Shown here piece by piece: positions 42,735 through 51,823 of a stretch of DNA of 64,000 nucleotides (position 1 is its first letter; each line of letters begins with the position of its first letter). Made by a program: the position numbers and the translations under genes. Under the pieces are notes generated by a model. The model made no database searches. It was not told the origin of the DNA and saw nothing but the letters and a program-made list of their open reading frames with translations. Origin of the DNA: Undibacterium sp. CCC3.4 (GTDB lineage: Bacteria; Pseudomonadota; Gammaproteobacteria; Burkholderiales; Burkholderiaceae_D); NCBI RefSeq assembly GCF_034347425.1, contig NZ_CP133779.1, positions 1,116,001-1,180,000 on the forward strand, written 5' to 3'.

Positions 42735-45089
42735 ATGCGTTTGCATAGCTTGGAAAATCGCGTTATCGTTTTGTTCATCGGTCTGTTACTGAGCGTGCAG
42801 CTGGTCGCGTATTTCGTGATCGGCAATGCGATTGATATCAATGCGCGCACGGCGATCGAAGAAGATTTGAAAATCAATGAAAAGATTTTCACTCGCCTGA
42901 TTGAACAAAACGCCCAAAAATTGATACAGGGTGCTAATTTACTGGCCAAGGATTTCGGCTTTCGCGATGCGATCGGCAGCCATGACACCGAAACCATTAT
43001 TTCTTCACTTCAAAATCATGGGCAAAGAATCGGGGCCGACCTGAGCATGCTGGTCGGTTTGGATGGCAAAATTCTGGCCGCCAGCAGCCCCGACTTGGCG
43101 GCCGGTTTGCAAGCCTCGGTCAGTCAGCTCATGCCAAGCGCCAACGCCACCGGCAGCGCCAGCCGTATCGAAATCGTCGATGGCAAGCCATATCAGATGG
43201 TGATGGTGCCGATTGCTGCACCGGTGACCATCAGTTGGGTGGCGATGGCGATCCCGATAGGGAAAACGATAGTTGATGACATGCAACAATTATCGCTGAT
43301 GCAAATCAGCTTGCTGACTTCGGATAGTCAGGGCCACTGGCAAGCCAATGTATCGACCCTGCCAGCCAGTGCTGCCGCCAGCTTGGCAAACTTATTGCCA
43401 ACATCGTTCACGCACGCGCAACTGATCGCCGACCTCCAGCTCGACGACAATCTCTACAGCGCCCGGGTACTGCCGCTGGCACGCAATGACACGGCCAGTA
43501 CCATTGCAGTGCTGCAATTGTCGGTCAGCCAAGCAGTTGCTCCTTATAAGCAACTGCAAAGGAACTTGCTGCTGCTCAGCGTAATCGGCAGTTTGCTCGC
43601 CATCGTGGTGAGCGTCATCACCGCCCGCCGCATCACCGGTCCGGTACGCCAATTGGCAGAAACGGCACGTCGCCTCGGTATTGGCGATTATCAAGTGGCC
43701 ATAGGCGTGCTACAAAAAGATGAAATTGGTGATCTGGCCCGCAGTTTTGCCAAGATGCGTGATGCGATCGCCTTGCGTGAGCAGCAAATCAGTCGCCTCG
43801 CCTATCACGATACACTCACCGACCTGCCCAATCGCGCACGGTTTGCCGACATGGTCGGACAGGCCATCGAACAAGCCAAGGCCAGCGGTGGCAGTTGTTT
43901 TGTGCTGATGATCGATCTCGACCGTTTTAAACATGTCAATGACGTGATGGGGCATCGTTTCGGTGACTTATTGCTACGTCAAGTGGCACTGCGCTTACGC
44001 ACCGAAATCGGCCTTTCCGGCCAAGCGCCGGCGCGCTTGGGCGGTGATGAGTTCGCCATCTTGCTGAGCGAGGCCACGCTGGCCGACGCGGTGGGCTTGG
44101 CCGAACGCGTGCTGCAAGCTTTAGAGCAAGCGATTTCCATCGAAGACCAAACCGTCGATATCGGTGCCGGCCTCGGTATTGCCGGCTTCCCAGCCCATGC
44201 TGGCGATACCGAAATGCTGCTCGGTCATGCTGAAGTGGCGATGTATGTCGCCAAGCAGAGTAAGAATGGCGCCGTCATTTATGCGCCGGAGATCGACAAA
44301 AGCAGCCAACAAAGCCTGTCGCTGCTGACCGAGATGCGCATCGCCCTGGAACAGAACCATTTCCTGCTGTATTTACAGCCGAAACTGGCGCTCGATTCGG
44401 GCGCAGTGGTGGCGGTGGAAGCCTTGGTACGCTGGCGTCATCCGCAACGTGGCATGATTTTCCCTGACCAATTCATCCCGTTTGCCGAGCAAACCGGTTT
44501 TATCCGTCAACTCACGCACTGGGTCATGCAAGCGGCGGCGCGTACCTGTCACGCTTGGGATGCCGCCGGTTTGCAGTTCAAGATGTCGGTCAATATTTCC
44601 ACTCGCGATTTACTCGATCAAGAGTTACCGAATAAGTTTGCCGCCATCTTGCTCGAACATCAGGTGGCGGCCAGCGCCTTTTGTTTGGAAATTACCGAAA
44701 GCGCCATCATGGATGATCCGGTACGCGCCCACCAAACCCTGGACAAATTGCACGCCATGGGCATGCAATTATCGATCGATGATTTCGGTACCGGTTACTC
44801 TTCGCTGGCCTATTTGAAGAGCTTGCCGGTCGATGAATTGAAGATCGATAAATCCTTCGTGCTCAAGATGGAACAAGATATTGATGACAGCAAGATCGTT
44901 AAATCGACCATCGACCTCGGTCACAATATGGGGCTGCGCGTGGTTGCTGAAGGAATAGAAAATCTCGAGGTGATGCAGTTGCTGAAGAATTTAGGCTGCG
45001 ATCAAGGCCAGGGTTATTACATCAGCCGACCGATGCCAGCCGAAGACTTTCCGGCTTGGCTGCAGCAATGGCAAGCGCGTTCGATCTGA
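42735..45089 (+). CDS. membrane GGDEF-EAL protein with periplasmic sensor
   Basis: About 784 residues from ATG 42735, which has GAGGAAG before it (a TTG at 42711 is less likely). TM1 VIVLFIGLLLSVQLVAYFVI, a periplasmic double-Cache-like region, TM2 LLLLSVIGSLLAIVVSVITA, HAMP, GGDEF (YHDTLTDLPNRARFAD, RLGGDEFAILL) and EAL (VVAVEALVRWRHPQRG, NISTRDLL, LEITESAIMD, DDFGTGYSSLAYLKSLPVDE). Both active-site motifs look intact. No RxxD inhibitory site is evident. It may make or break cyclic di-GMP. Confidence 0.92.
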   Translation: MRLHSLENRVIVLFIGLLLSVQLVAYFVIGNAIDINARTAIEEDLKINEKIFTRLIEQNAQKLIQGANLLAKDFGFRDAIGSHDTETIISSLQNHGQRIGADLSMLVGLDGKILAASSPDLAAGLQASVSQLMPSANATGSASRIEIVDGKPYQMVMVPIAAPVTISWVAMAIPIGKTIVDDMQQLSLMQISLLTSDSQGHWQANVSTLPASAAASLANLLPTSFTHAQLIADLQLDDNLYSARVLPLARNDTASTIAVLQLSVSQAVAPYKQLQRNLLLLSVIGSLLAIVVSVITARRITGPVRQLAETARRLGIGDYQVAIGVLQKDEIGDLARSFAKMRDAIALREQQISRLAYHDTLTDLPNRARFADMVGQAIEQAKASGGSCFVLMIDLDRFKHVNDVMGHRFGDLLLRQVALRLRTEIGLSGQAPARLGGDEFAILLSEATLADAVGLAERVLQALEQAISIEDQTVDIGAGLGIAGFPAHAGDTEMLLGHAEVAMYVAKQSKNGAVIYAPEIDKSSQQSLSLLTEMRIALEQNHFLLYLQPKLALDSGAVVAVEALVRWRHPQRGMIFPDQFIPFAEQTGFIRQLTHWVMQAAARTCHAWDAAGLQFKMSVNISTRDLLDQELPNKFAAILLEHQVAASAFCLEITESAIMDDPVRAHQTLDKLHAMGMQLSIDDFGTGYSSLAYLKSLPVDELKIDKSFVLKMEQDIDDSKIVKSTIDLGHNMGLRVVAEGIENLEVMQLLKNLGCDQGQGYYISRPMPAEDFPAWLQQWQARSI

Positions 45090-45137
45090 GATCCTCAGGG
45101 CCAGGCTGCAAGGATTTAAGGCGGCACTTGGGTTCTC

Positions 45138-45446
45138 AACAACTTAATGGATCGTCGCAAAAGGGTATTGAGTCGGTATCATTACCCTGACTGGTGGCCA
45201 CGTCATTCCTGCGCGCTTTTGGCAGGAACCCAGCGGCGTTCGTGCTTAACTGAAAATGCCAGAGATGATCGTGTTTTCAGCGCTGAAAACGACACTGGGT
45301 TCCCGTTAAAAGCATGCGGGAATGACGAGGCTGCGGCATGCGGGAATGACGAGGTATGCGGTGTTTCAGGTGTAAAAAACGTCCATCAGGCTTTTGCGAC
45401 AGCCTCTGAAGGCCGGGGTTTCAAACCCTAGTCAGATTTTTGATCA
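45138..45446 (+). repeat. dispersed outer repeat, copy E (internally deleted)
   Basis: Starts AACAACTTAATGGATCGTCGCAA-like (45138 on) but jumps from ATCGTCGCAA directly into the inner element at GTCGCAAAAGGG, losing about 90 bases of outer repeat and the left inverted end. The right part to TGATCA at 45446 is almost identical to copy D. The TCA of its TGATCA supplies the stop of the converging gene. Confidence 0.88.
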
Positions 45447-47156
45447 CACCAAGTGAATCACTGCGGCAGTCTTGCGATCGCGCTTGCGGTTGTACATGCG
45501 GCTGTCGGCGATTTTGATCAATCTGACATAGTCACGGCCATCTTCCGGGAAGCTGGCCCAACCGATTGAGGCGCCGATGCCGACGATGGCATTATCGATG
45601 GCGATCGGTTGTTCGACCAAGTTGGAAATCTTTTCGACCATGTGGTGAATATCGATGGAATGTTTGGTGTCCTTTAACAAAAGCACGAATTCATCGCCAC
45701 CGTAACGTGCTACTTCGTCCGAATCGCGGATGGCTGAACGCAAACGCGCGGCCGTAATCACCAAGACCTTATCGCCGGCATCATGGCCATGGCTGTCATT
45801 CACCATTTTGAAGCGATCGAGATCGATGAACAGCAGCGTGAAGCCTTGCGAGCCGTCCGGATGTTTACCAGCCTGTTTTTGCAATTGGCTGATCTGGGCA
45901 AATAAAGATTCACGGTTGGCAACTTGGGTCAGCTTGTCGAAGCGCAGCTTGTTTTCCATTTCGCTAAAGGTTTGCGCCAAGATGCCGATTTCATCGCTAC
46001 GGCGAATGTCGAGTCGCGGTATCGCTTCGCCATTACCGAATTTTTCTACCGCCGCCGTCAACTTGCGGATATCGCGGATCACCCGCTCGACGATGGTCAA
46101 ACCTATCGTCAAGGCAAAAATGATACAGGCCACCGCAATGACGACGCTTTGTAAAAAACCTTGATTGATGCTGCTCATGAAATCGGCACGCGGCACGGCC
46201 ACCACGGTTTGCCAATGCAAACCCTGCTTGGTGCCGAGCGGGGAAATCGCCATGTCAACTGTGCCCAATGGCAACTCCATCGAGCGGGTTTGCGCCGTGT
46301 TGATTTGCTCGTTGCCAATTGTGGCATAGGTACCACTGATGAGGGCGGTTTTCATCTCGACCGCACGCATGCGCTCGGGCATGCCGTTATTTTTTCTTTC
46401 AGGCAATTCTTTGCCGGAAGTCGCAACGATATAGCCGTCGGCATCGACGATGTAGGCTACGCTGTTCTTGCTGATTTCAAGTTTGCTTAAAAATACAGAC
46501 AATTGCTTCAAGGTCACATCGGTTGCGACAACGCCGGCAAATTCATGATCTTTTTTATACACGGCTTTGGCCAGCGTGATGGTCGGGTAGTGGAAGGAAA
46601 AATTATTGTAAATTTTCGACCACACCGGCGCGTTGGCACGCATCGCCACCTGATACCAAGGGCGTGTGCGTGGATCCATTTGGTCTGAGCGCAGCAAGGT
46701 GGTGCGATCACCGACGGCGACCACGCGAAACACATCGCGCCGACTGGCATTCGACTCGCGCCACAAGACCTGCACTTCGTCTGCAGAAACTCGGTAGACA
46801 CCGACGAAGCGACCGTCAGTACCGCCAAAGTAGACGTAGTTGTTCACGTCCATGAACAAACCGCTGGCCGCCCAGAACTTCGTTTCGAGTGCCCGCAAAT
46901 CGGGATCAAAATCCAATTCCTGCGGCATGTGCGAACGGCTGGGAGCAACCGATTCGAGCGCGGTGATGGCGCCGTCGAGATGCTTTTCGGTCGCCAGATT
47001 GATACCGCTGACCATGTCGAGCAAGATCCGGTGCGTCAAACTTTGCACCGCATCGGTGCCAGCCTTCATCGACACCCAGCCAATCGCCGCCGACACACCG
47101 ATTACCAACACGGTAATCGGAATCACTAGTTCGCGACGAAGGGAAGAGCGGCTCAT
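45444..47156 (-). CDS. Cache-domain diguanylate cyclase ending in a repeat
   Basis: About 570 residues from MSRSSLRRELV. TM1 VIPITVLVIGVSAAIGWVSM, a large periplasmic dCache region (YVYFGGTDGRFVGVYRV, MDPRTRPWYQVAM, GVVATDVTLKQLSVFLSK, AYIVDADGYIVATSG), TM2 SVVIAVACIIFALTIGLTIV, HAMP, and GGDEF (LFIDLDRFKMVNDSHGHDAG, RYGGDEFVLLL) with an RxxD site (RDSD) five residues ahead. The stop TGA is part of the TGATCA terminus of repeat E, so the original C-terminus may have been replaced; the domain itself looks complete. Confidence 0.9.
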   Translation of the reverse strand: MSRSSLRRELVIPITVLVIGVSAAIGWVSMKAGTDAVQSLTHRILLDMVSGINLATEKHLDGAITALESVAPSRSHMPQELDFDPDLRALETKFWAASGLFMDVNNYVYFGGTDGRFVGVYRVSADEVQVLWRESNASRRDVFRVVAVGDRTTLLRSDQMDPRTRPWYQVAMRANAPVWSKIYNNFSFHYPTITLAKAVYKKDHEFAGVVATDVTLKQLSVFLSKLEISKNSVAYIVDADGYIVATSGKELPERKNNGMPERMRAVEMKTALISGTYATIGNEQINTAQTRSMELPLGTVDMAISPLGTKQGLHWQTVVAVPRADFMSSINQGFLQSVVIAVACIIFALTIGLTIVERVIRDIRKLTAAVEKFGNGEAIPRLDIRRSDEIGILAQTFSEMENKLRFDKLTQVANRESLFAQISQLQKQAGKHPDGSQGFTLLFIDLDRFKMVNDSHGHDAGDKVLVITAARLRSAIRDSDEVARYGGDEFVLLLKDTKHSIDIHHMVEKISNLVEQPIAIDNAIVGIGASIGWASFPEDGRDYVRLIKIADSRMYNRKRDRKTAAVIHLV

Positions 47157-47488
47157 GCAGGGTTGCTTCAAGGAAATTAAAACGACGAGGAAAACAGCGT
47201 TGCCAGCCTGTGATTTTTGCGCCGACAAGAACTCATAATAACGAGTTGCTGCAGCACTACAACTTAAAACATCTAAGCATACTATGGACTGATTCATGGA
47301 TGGTAGGGCCGGTGTTCCTATGCTGACAAGAATTGTTAATTCGTATTGAATTAGCCTCTAATTAGTATCTTTTAAGCAACCAATTATGACAGTATTGAGT
47401 TTACATGCCAAACTACAACTTATTCAATTGCATTGCATGAAAGCAGAGTGCGCGTCTTTTTCCTATCTTTCTTTTGTCATGTCATTTT
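47157..47488. other. 332-base divergent intergenic region
   Basis: AT-rich region between a minus-strand cyclase and a plus-strand exported protein; it must hold both promoters. It contains an imperfect inverted repeat (AACTC...ACGAGTT near 47230-47250) and a GAATTGTTAATTC motif near 47332. No gene seen. Confidence 0.35.
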
Positions 47489-48394
47489 ATGTCCGAGTCT
47501 AATTTGCGTGTTTTTCTTGCTTGCACTACCAGTCTCTGCCTGTCTCTGCCAGCGACGGCGCAATCATTTCCAGCCGCTCCCGATCACGGTAAACTGCTGG
47601 CCACTGGCGGTGTTGCGACAGTGGAAGCGGCTGGTGGTGGTGGGCTGAGCCCGTGGGCCTTGATCAGCGGCTACGGCAGCGAAGATAGTTACGGCATCAC
47701 GGCACATGTCAGTACCCTGCGCACCCAAGATTACCAACTGAAAACCGGCGGCATTGCGCTTGGCATCGCCGATAAACTCGAATTATCATTAGGACAGCAG
47801 CAATTGAGCGGCAGCCGCGCGCCGCTCGATCAGTTGGTATTGGCCCAAGATATAGTCGGCATCAAACTCAAACTCAGCGGCGACCCCGTGGCCGACCAAG
47901 ATCGTTGGCAGCCGCAGATCGCCATCGGAGCCTTGTATAAGCACGATCACCGACTCGCCGGTCTGGCGGCACTCGGCGTTGATAATGTGCGCCAACTCGG
48001 CGCAGTCGACACGCATGGCATCGATTATTATCTGGCGGCGAGCAAATTGCTGTTGGCCAACAGCCTGTTGTTAAACGGCACGATTCGCCTGAGCAAAGCC
48101 AATCAAATGGGCTTGCTTGGCTTTGGCGGCGACTTGCACGACCGCTACCAGATCATGCCGGAAGTATCGCTCGCGTATTTACTCGAGCGCCACTGGGTCG
48201 GTGGTATCGAATACCGCGCCAAACCACGCAATCTCAGCGTCGATCAGGAAAAAGCCTATTACGATGCCTTTTTAGCCTGGTTTCCAAACAAGCATGTTTC
48301 GCTTACCTTGGCGTATGTCACGCTCGGTGACATCACCATTTTCAATCCAGCCAAGCAACGCGGCTGGTATTTGTCATTGCAAACGGGGTATTAA
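47489..48394 (+). CDS. DUF3034 family outer-membrane-like protein
   Basis: About 301 residues from ATG 47489; no strong ribosome site, so the start is uncertain. Signal peptide VFLACTTSLCLSLPATAQS. GKLLATGGVATVEAAGGGGL, PWALISGYGSEDSYGITAHV and the terminal GWYLSLQTGY fit DUF3034, a family of predicted beta-barrel proteins. Alternating hydrophobic/polar strands and an aromatic C-terminus support an outer-membrane location. Function is not known. It is followed after two bases by an exported globin gene. Confidence 0.75.
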   Translation: MSESNLRVFLACTTSLCLSLPATAQSFPAAPDHGKLLATGGVATVEAAGGGGLSPWALISGYGSEDSYGITAHVSTLRTQDYQLKTGGIALGIADKLELSLGQQQLSGSRAPLDQLVLAQDIVGIKLKLSGDPVADQDRWQPQIAIGALYKHDHRLAGLAALGVDNVRQLGAVDTHGIDYYLAASKLLLANSLLLNGTIRLSKANQMGLLGFGGDLHDRYQIMPEVSLAYLLERHWVGGIEYRAKPRNLSVDQEKAYYDAFLAWFPNKHVSLTLAYVTLGDITIFNPAKQRGWYLSLQTGY

Positions 48395-48396
48395 GG

Positions 48397-48834
48397 ATGA
48401 AGGCTAGCTTGTTCCGATGTCGCCTTGCGGCAATCTTGTACTGTGTGTCTATCCCTCATGCCTATGCTGCCGCGCCAGACGACTTATACCGAGCACTCGG
48501 CGAAACAGCCGGCATCAATCGCATCGTTGATGAAATGCTACGTATCGTGCCAGAAGATGGGCGGATTGCCGCCAGCTTCAAAGATACGAACATGAAACGT
48601 CTGGGAATATTGATCAAGGAACAGTTTTGCGTGCAAAGCGGTGGACCGTGCACTTACAGTGGCGACCCTATGCGCGAGACGCATGAACAGCTCGGTATCC
48701 GCAGCGCCCAATTCAATGCCTTGGTCGAAGACTTGCAACTGGCGATGGAGCGCTGCGGCATCGACGCGGCCAGCCAGAATCGTCTGCTTGCTTTACTGGC
48801 ACCAATGAAGCGCGACATCGTCGCGCCGCGCTGA
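48397..48834 (+). CDS. exported truncated haemoglobin (group 1-like)
   Basis: 145 residues with a signal peptide (RLAAILYCVSIPHAYAAAP) before a group 1 truncated-globin domain: LYRALGETAGINRIVDEMLR, FKDTNMKRLGILIKEQFCVQ, SGGPCTYSGDPMRETHEQLG. The His in ETHEQLG is the likely proximal haem ligand. A truncated globin with an export signal is unusual: it would bind O2 or NO in the periplasm. Start is two bases after the DUF3034 stop, so both are probably co-expressed. Confidence 0.82.
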   Translation: MKASLFRCRLAAILYCVSIPHAYAAAPDDLYRALGETAGINRIVDEMLRIVPEDGRIAASFKDTNMKRLGILIKEQFCVQSGGPCTYSGDPMRETHEQLGIRSAQFNALVEDLQLAMERCGIDAASQNRLLALLAPMKRDIVAPR

Positions 48835-48887
48835 GTCGTCGAATTTGCTATGATGAGGCTTCCTGTCAGCCTTCCTGGGTCCCCACC

Positions 48888-49712
48888 ATGCATCGTTTAC
48901 TCCTCGCCGCCGGATTGTGTTTCGGTTTTGCCGCCCACAGTCATGCCGCCGATCCCTTGCAAACCGTCCTGGCCGGTAGCCAACGTTCTGCCGCCAACAG
49001 TGCGCGCGACGCCTTCCGCCACCCCTATGAGACCCTGAATTTTTTCGGCCTGCAGCCGCAGATGACGGTGGTGGAATTGGTGCCGGGCGCGGCTTGGTAC
49101 ACCGAAATTCTCGCCCCTTACCTGCGCAGCAAGGGTAAGCTGATCGCCGCCGGCGCACCCGATCCGGCCTCGACCGATGCCTACGCCCAACGCTCTTATC
49201 AACGCTTGACGCAAAAATTTACTGCCGCGCCAGCACTCTACGATCAAGTTATCAGCGGTATTTTCCAACCGCCGGGAAAACTGGCTTATGCCGCGCCAGC
49301 CAGCGTCGACATGGTACTGACCTTCCGCAATATCCATAATTGGGTGGAACACGGCGATGCTGCCGTCGCGGCCGTGTTTGCCAGCGCCTATGAGAGCTTG
49401 AAACCGGGTGGTGTGTTCGGCGTGGTCGAACACCGTCTGCCGGAAGCGCTGGAGCAAGATGCTACTGCCAGCAGCGGGTATGTGCATGAAAGCTATGTAA
49501 TTCGTTTGGCGCAAACTGCCGGTTTTGAACTCGCCGCGCGCAGCGAAATCAATGCCAACCCCAAGGATTTGGCCATCCATGAAAAAGGCGTCTGGTCCTT
49601 GCCGCCAGTGTATGCCAATAAAGAGACCGGCCATGCCGCTTATCAAGCCATCGGCGAGAGTGACCGGATGACACTGAAATTCGTCAAACCAACAACACCA
49701 TTAAGCCACTGA
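48888..49712 (+). CDS. exported methyltransferase-like protein (COG4798-like)
   Basis: 274 residues, signal peptide LLLAAGLCFGFAAHSHA. A class I methyltransferase-like fold follows: FFGLQPQMTVVELVPGAAWY (motif I), KGKLIAAGAPDP, MVLTFRNIHNWVEHGD and LKPGGVFGVVEHRLPE. Export is odd because S-adenosylmethionine is cytosolic, and motif I lacks the usual GxGxG. It may have another function or be lipidated or retained. Followed 10 bases on by a YceI gene. Confidence 0.75.
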   Translation: MHRLLLAAGLCFGFAAHSHAADPLQTVLAGSQRSAANSARDAFRHPYETLNFFGLQPQMTVVELVPGAAWYTEILAPYLRSKGKLIAAGAPDPASTDAYAQRSYQRLTQKFTAAPALYDQVISGIFQPPGKLAYAAPASVDMVLTFRNIHNWVEHGDAAVAAVFASAYESLKPGGVFGVVEHRLPEALEQDATASSGYVHESYVIRLAQTAGFELAARSEINANPKDLAIHEKGVWSLPPVYANKETGHAAYQAIGESDRMTLKFVKPTTPLSH

Positions 49713-49722
49713 GGTGCGCACC

Positions 49723-50340
49723 ATGCTCGCTCCAGCCCCACTCGCTCGCTTGTTGAGCACATTGCTGTGTAGCGGCATCTGCGGCTTGGCCGCTGCCGCG
49801 GATCGCTACCAAATCGATGCGGAACACACTTACAGTACGTTTTCCTATCAGCACTGGGGTTTGTCGACTCAAAGCGGTCGCTTTGATAAAAACAGTGGCA
49901 GTATCACGCTCGACCTGGCGGCGCAAAGCGGTGCGCTCGACATCGAGATCGAGGCCGCTTCAGTCAACACCGGTTCGGAAGCCTTCAACAAGATGCTACG
50001 CTCGCGCAGCTTTTTTGACAGCGACAGCTTTCCGACAATACGCTTTGTATCGGATCAGATGGTGTTTGAGCAGGGCGAGCTGAAGAAAATTCTCGGGCAG
50101 TTAAGCATACGCGACATCACTCGGCCGGTAAGTATCGAAGTTACCCACTTTCATTGCCGCTATATGCTGCTGTATTTGAAATCAGCCTGCGGCGCGAATG
50201 GCAATACCACCATACGCCGCAGTGATTACCAGCTTGGCCGCTATGTGCCGTTTGTCAGCGACGAGGTGAACTTGAGCTTTAATGTGGAAGCCATCAAAGC
50301 CGCTGCGCCGCCAACTGATAAGCAAGGCAAGACTGATTAA
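49723..50340 (+). CDS. YceI family periplasmic protein
   Basis: About 205 residues from ATG 49723 with TGAGG eight bases before it (a GTG at 49714 is possible). Signal peptide LLSTLLCSGICGLAAAA. YceI pattern: YQIDAEHTYSTFSYQHWGLS, TQSGRFDKNSGSITLD, FNKMLRSRSFFDSDSFPTIR, GQLSIRDITRPVSIEV, RSDYQLGRYVPFVSDEVNLS. The lipocalin-like fold binds polyisoprenoids such as ubiquinone. The 3' end overlaps the converging DUF1993 gene by four bases. Confidence 0.88.
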   Translation: MLAPAPLARLLSTLLCSGICGLAAAADRYQIDAEHTYSTFSYQHWGLSTQSGRFDKNSGSITLDLAAQSGALDIEIEAASVNTGSEAFNKMLRSRSFFDSDSFPTIRFVSDQMVFEQGELKKILGQLSIRDITRPVSIEVTHFHCRYMLLYLKSACGANGNTTIRRSDYQLGRYVPFVSDEVNLSFNVEAIKAAAPPTDKQGKTD

Positions 50341-50846
50341 TACGCGCCCATGAAGTCTTTTTTACCGACTTCGATACCGTTGTGACGCAAAATCGCATAG
50401 GTCGTGGTGGCGTGGAACAAGAATTGTGGCAAGCCGTAATTGAGTAAATACGCATGGCCGGTCAATTTCTTTTCTTTGTCCGTACCCGGGCGCAATACGA
50501 TCTCGCGCGCTTCGCTGCCAGCAAAAGCGGCGACATCGAGCGCCACAATGAAGGCCTTGGTCTTGGCGATACGAGCTTGCAAATCAGCAAAACTTACTTC
50601 TGTATCTTCATAAGCCGGCAATTCAGCTTGAGCCAGACGTCCGGCGATACCTTTGGCGAAATCGGCGGCGATCTGCACTTGGCGAGTCAGGGCAAACATA
50701 TCCGGGTACAAACGCGCTTGCAACAATACTTCCGGTGCGATGTTTTTAGCCCTTGCGTGCGCTTCGGCTTTGCTCAGCACCTGCGACAGACTATCTAAGA
50801 TTTGTGTCAATACCGGTACCGTTGCAACATACATGGAAAGGGTCAT
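50337..50846 (-). CDS. DUF1993 family protein
   Basis: About 169 residues from MTLSMYVATVPVL (CGGAG eight bases upstream; an ATG two codons earlier is also possible). Features PVLTQILDSLSQVLSKAEAH, LYPDMFALTRQVQIAADFAK, FADLQARIAKTKAFI and HAYLLNYGLPQFLFHATTTY, the DUF1993 pattern, resembling the DinB/YfiT helical bundle. Cytoplasmic. Function unknown. Confidence 0.82.
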   Translation of the reverse strand: MTLSMYVATVPVLTQILDSLSQVLSKAEAHARAKNIAPEVLLQARLYPDMFALTRQVQIAADFAKGIAGRLAQAELPAYEDTEVSFADLQARIAKTKAFIVALDVAAFAGSEAREIVLRPGTDKEKKLTGHAYLLNYGLPQFLFHATTTYAILRHNGIEVGKKDFMGAY

Positions 50847-50950
50847 GGTCATACTCCGTTGGGTGAAATCGTTGTTAAATAAATCGAGCTCGATTATAAG
50901 ACGAGTTGAAGTCGGGCGTATGACGTGGGTGTTGTTGTTATTGGAAACCA

Positions 50951-50980
50951 AAAAAAGCCGGTCATGTGACCGGCTTTTTT
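50951..50980. terminator. bidirectional intrinsic terminator
   Basis: Stem AAAAAAGCCGGTCA / TGACCGGCTTTTTT, symmetric with T runs on both strands. It lies 40 bases after the ompW stop on the minus strand. Confidence 0.85.
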
Positions 50981-51019
50981 GATCAGCAGCGCCATGGGCG
51001 CGCTATATTCAGGGCTGCT

Positions 51020-51637
51020 TCAGAAACGGTAGCCGACACCGACGCCGATCAAGACCGGATCAATTTTCACCGAGCTCAATTTTGCGCCACCGACTGAGGC
51101 CGTTACATCACTGCGAATCTGTACTTTTTTGATGTCGAAGTTCAAAGACCAGTTTTTGTCGATTTTATAATCCACACCGGCTTGTAAAGCAAAACCGAAG
51201 CTGTGGTTATCGAGATTCGCGGCACCATTGAGCAAAGTCACATCAGAAATACGGGTGTAATTGACACCGGCACCGAGGTAAGGACTGAACTTGGCTTCAG
51301 GCATGAAGTGGTATTGGGCCAGCAAAGTAGGTGGCAAGTGTTTGAAGCTGCCGATATTATTGCCGTCGAGCATAACATCATGTTTTTGCGGATAGGTCAG
51401 CACCAATTCGGCCGACCAGTTCGGCGTCATAAAATACGACACATCGAATTCGGCAATGGTTTTCGAGCTCACGCTTAAACGATCAGCAGCACCGACGCCG
51501 CCAACTGGGTCAGATTTGTTGTCCGGAGCGATATTGACTGCACGCACACGCAACAACCATGGGCTTTCATCGGCCATGGCTTGGGTGGCAGTCAAGCCAG
51601 TAGCGACTAAAACGAGAGCGAGGGCGATTTTTTTCAT
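51020..51637 (-). CDS. ompW: OmpW family outer-membrane protein
   Basis: About 205 residues from MKKIALALVLVATGLTATQA (signal peptide) with AAGGAAAAC before the ATG. WLLRVRAVNIAPDNKSD, TIAEFDVSYFMTPNWSAELV, HLPPTLLAQYHFMPEAKFSP, YLGAGVNYT and the final GVGVGYRF are the OmpW signature of an eight-stranded barrel for small hydrophobic molecules. Single gene with its own terminator. Confidence 0.92.
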   Translation of the reverse strand: MKKIALALVLVATGLTATQAMADESPWLLRVRAVNIAPDNKSDPVGGVGAADRLSVSSKTIAEFDVSYFMTPNWSAELVLTYPQKHDVMLDGNNIGSFKHLPPTLLAQYHFMPEAKFSPYLGAGVNYTRISDVTLLNGAANLDNHSFGFALQAGVDYKIDKNWSLNFDIKKVQIRSDVTASVGGAKLSSVKIDPVLIGVGVGYRF

Positions 51638-51823
51638 TTTGTTTTCCTTTTTGTGTTGAATGGCGATGAAAGCAGTGTAGATCCGCCCTGCACGATGCAA
51701 TTTGCGCTACATCAAGTTTTGTGCAAGGCACAATTTGGCTGGAATTTTGCCAATTTTCGCCGCCGCCGCGCTGCTTGAGGTATCCTTGCATCCATTGTCT
51801 TTACCACCTAAAACAGCAAAAAA

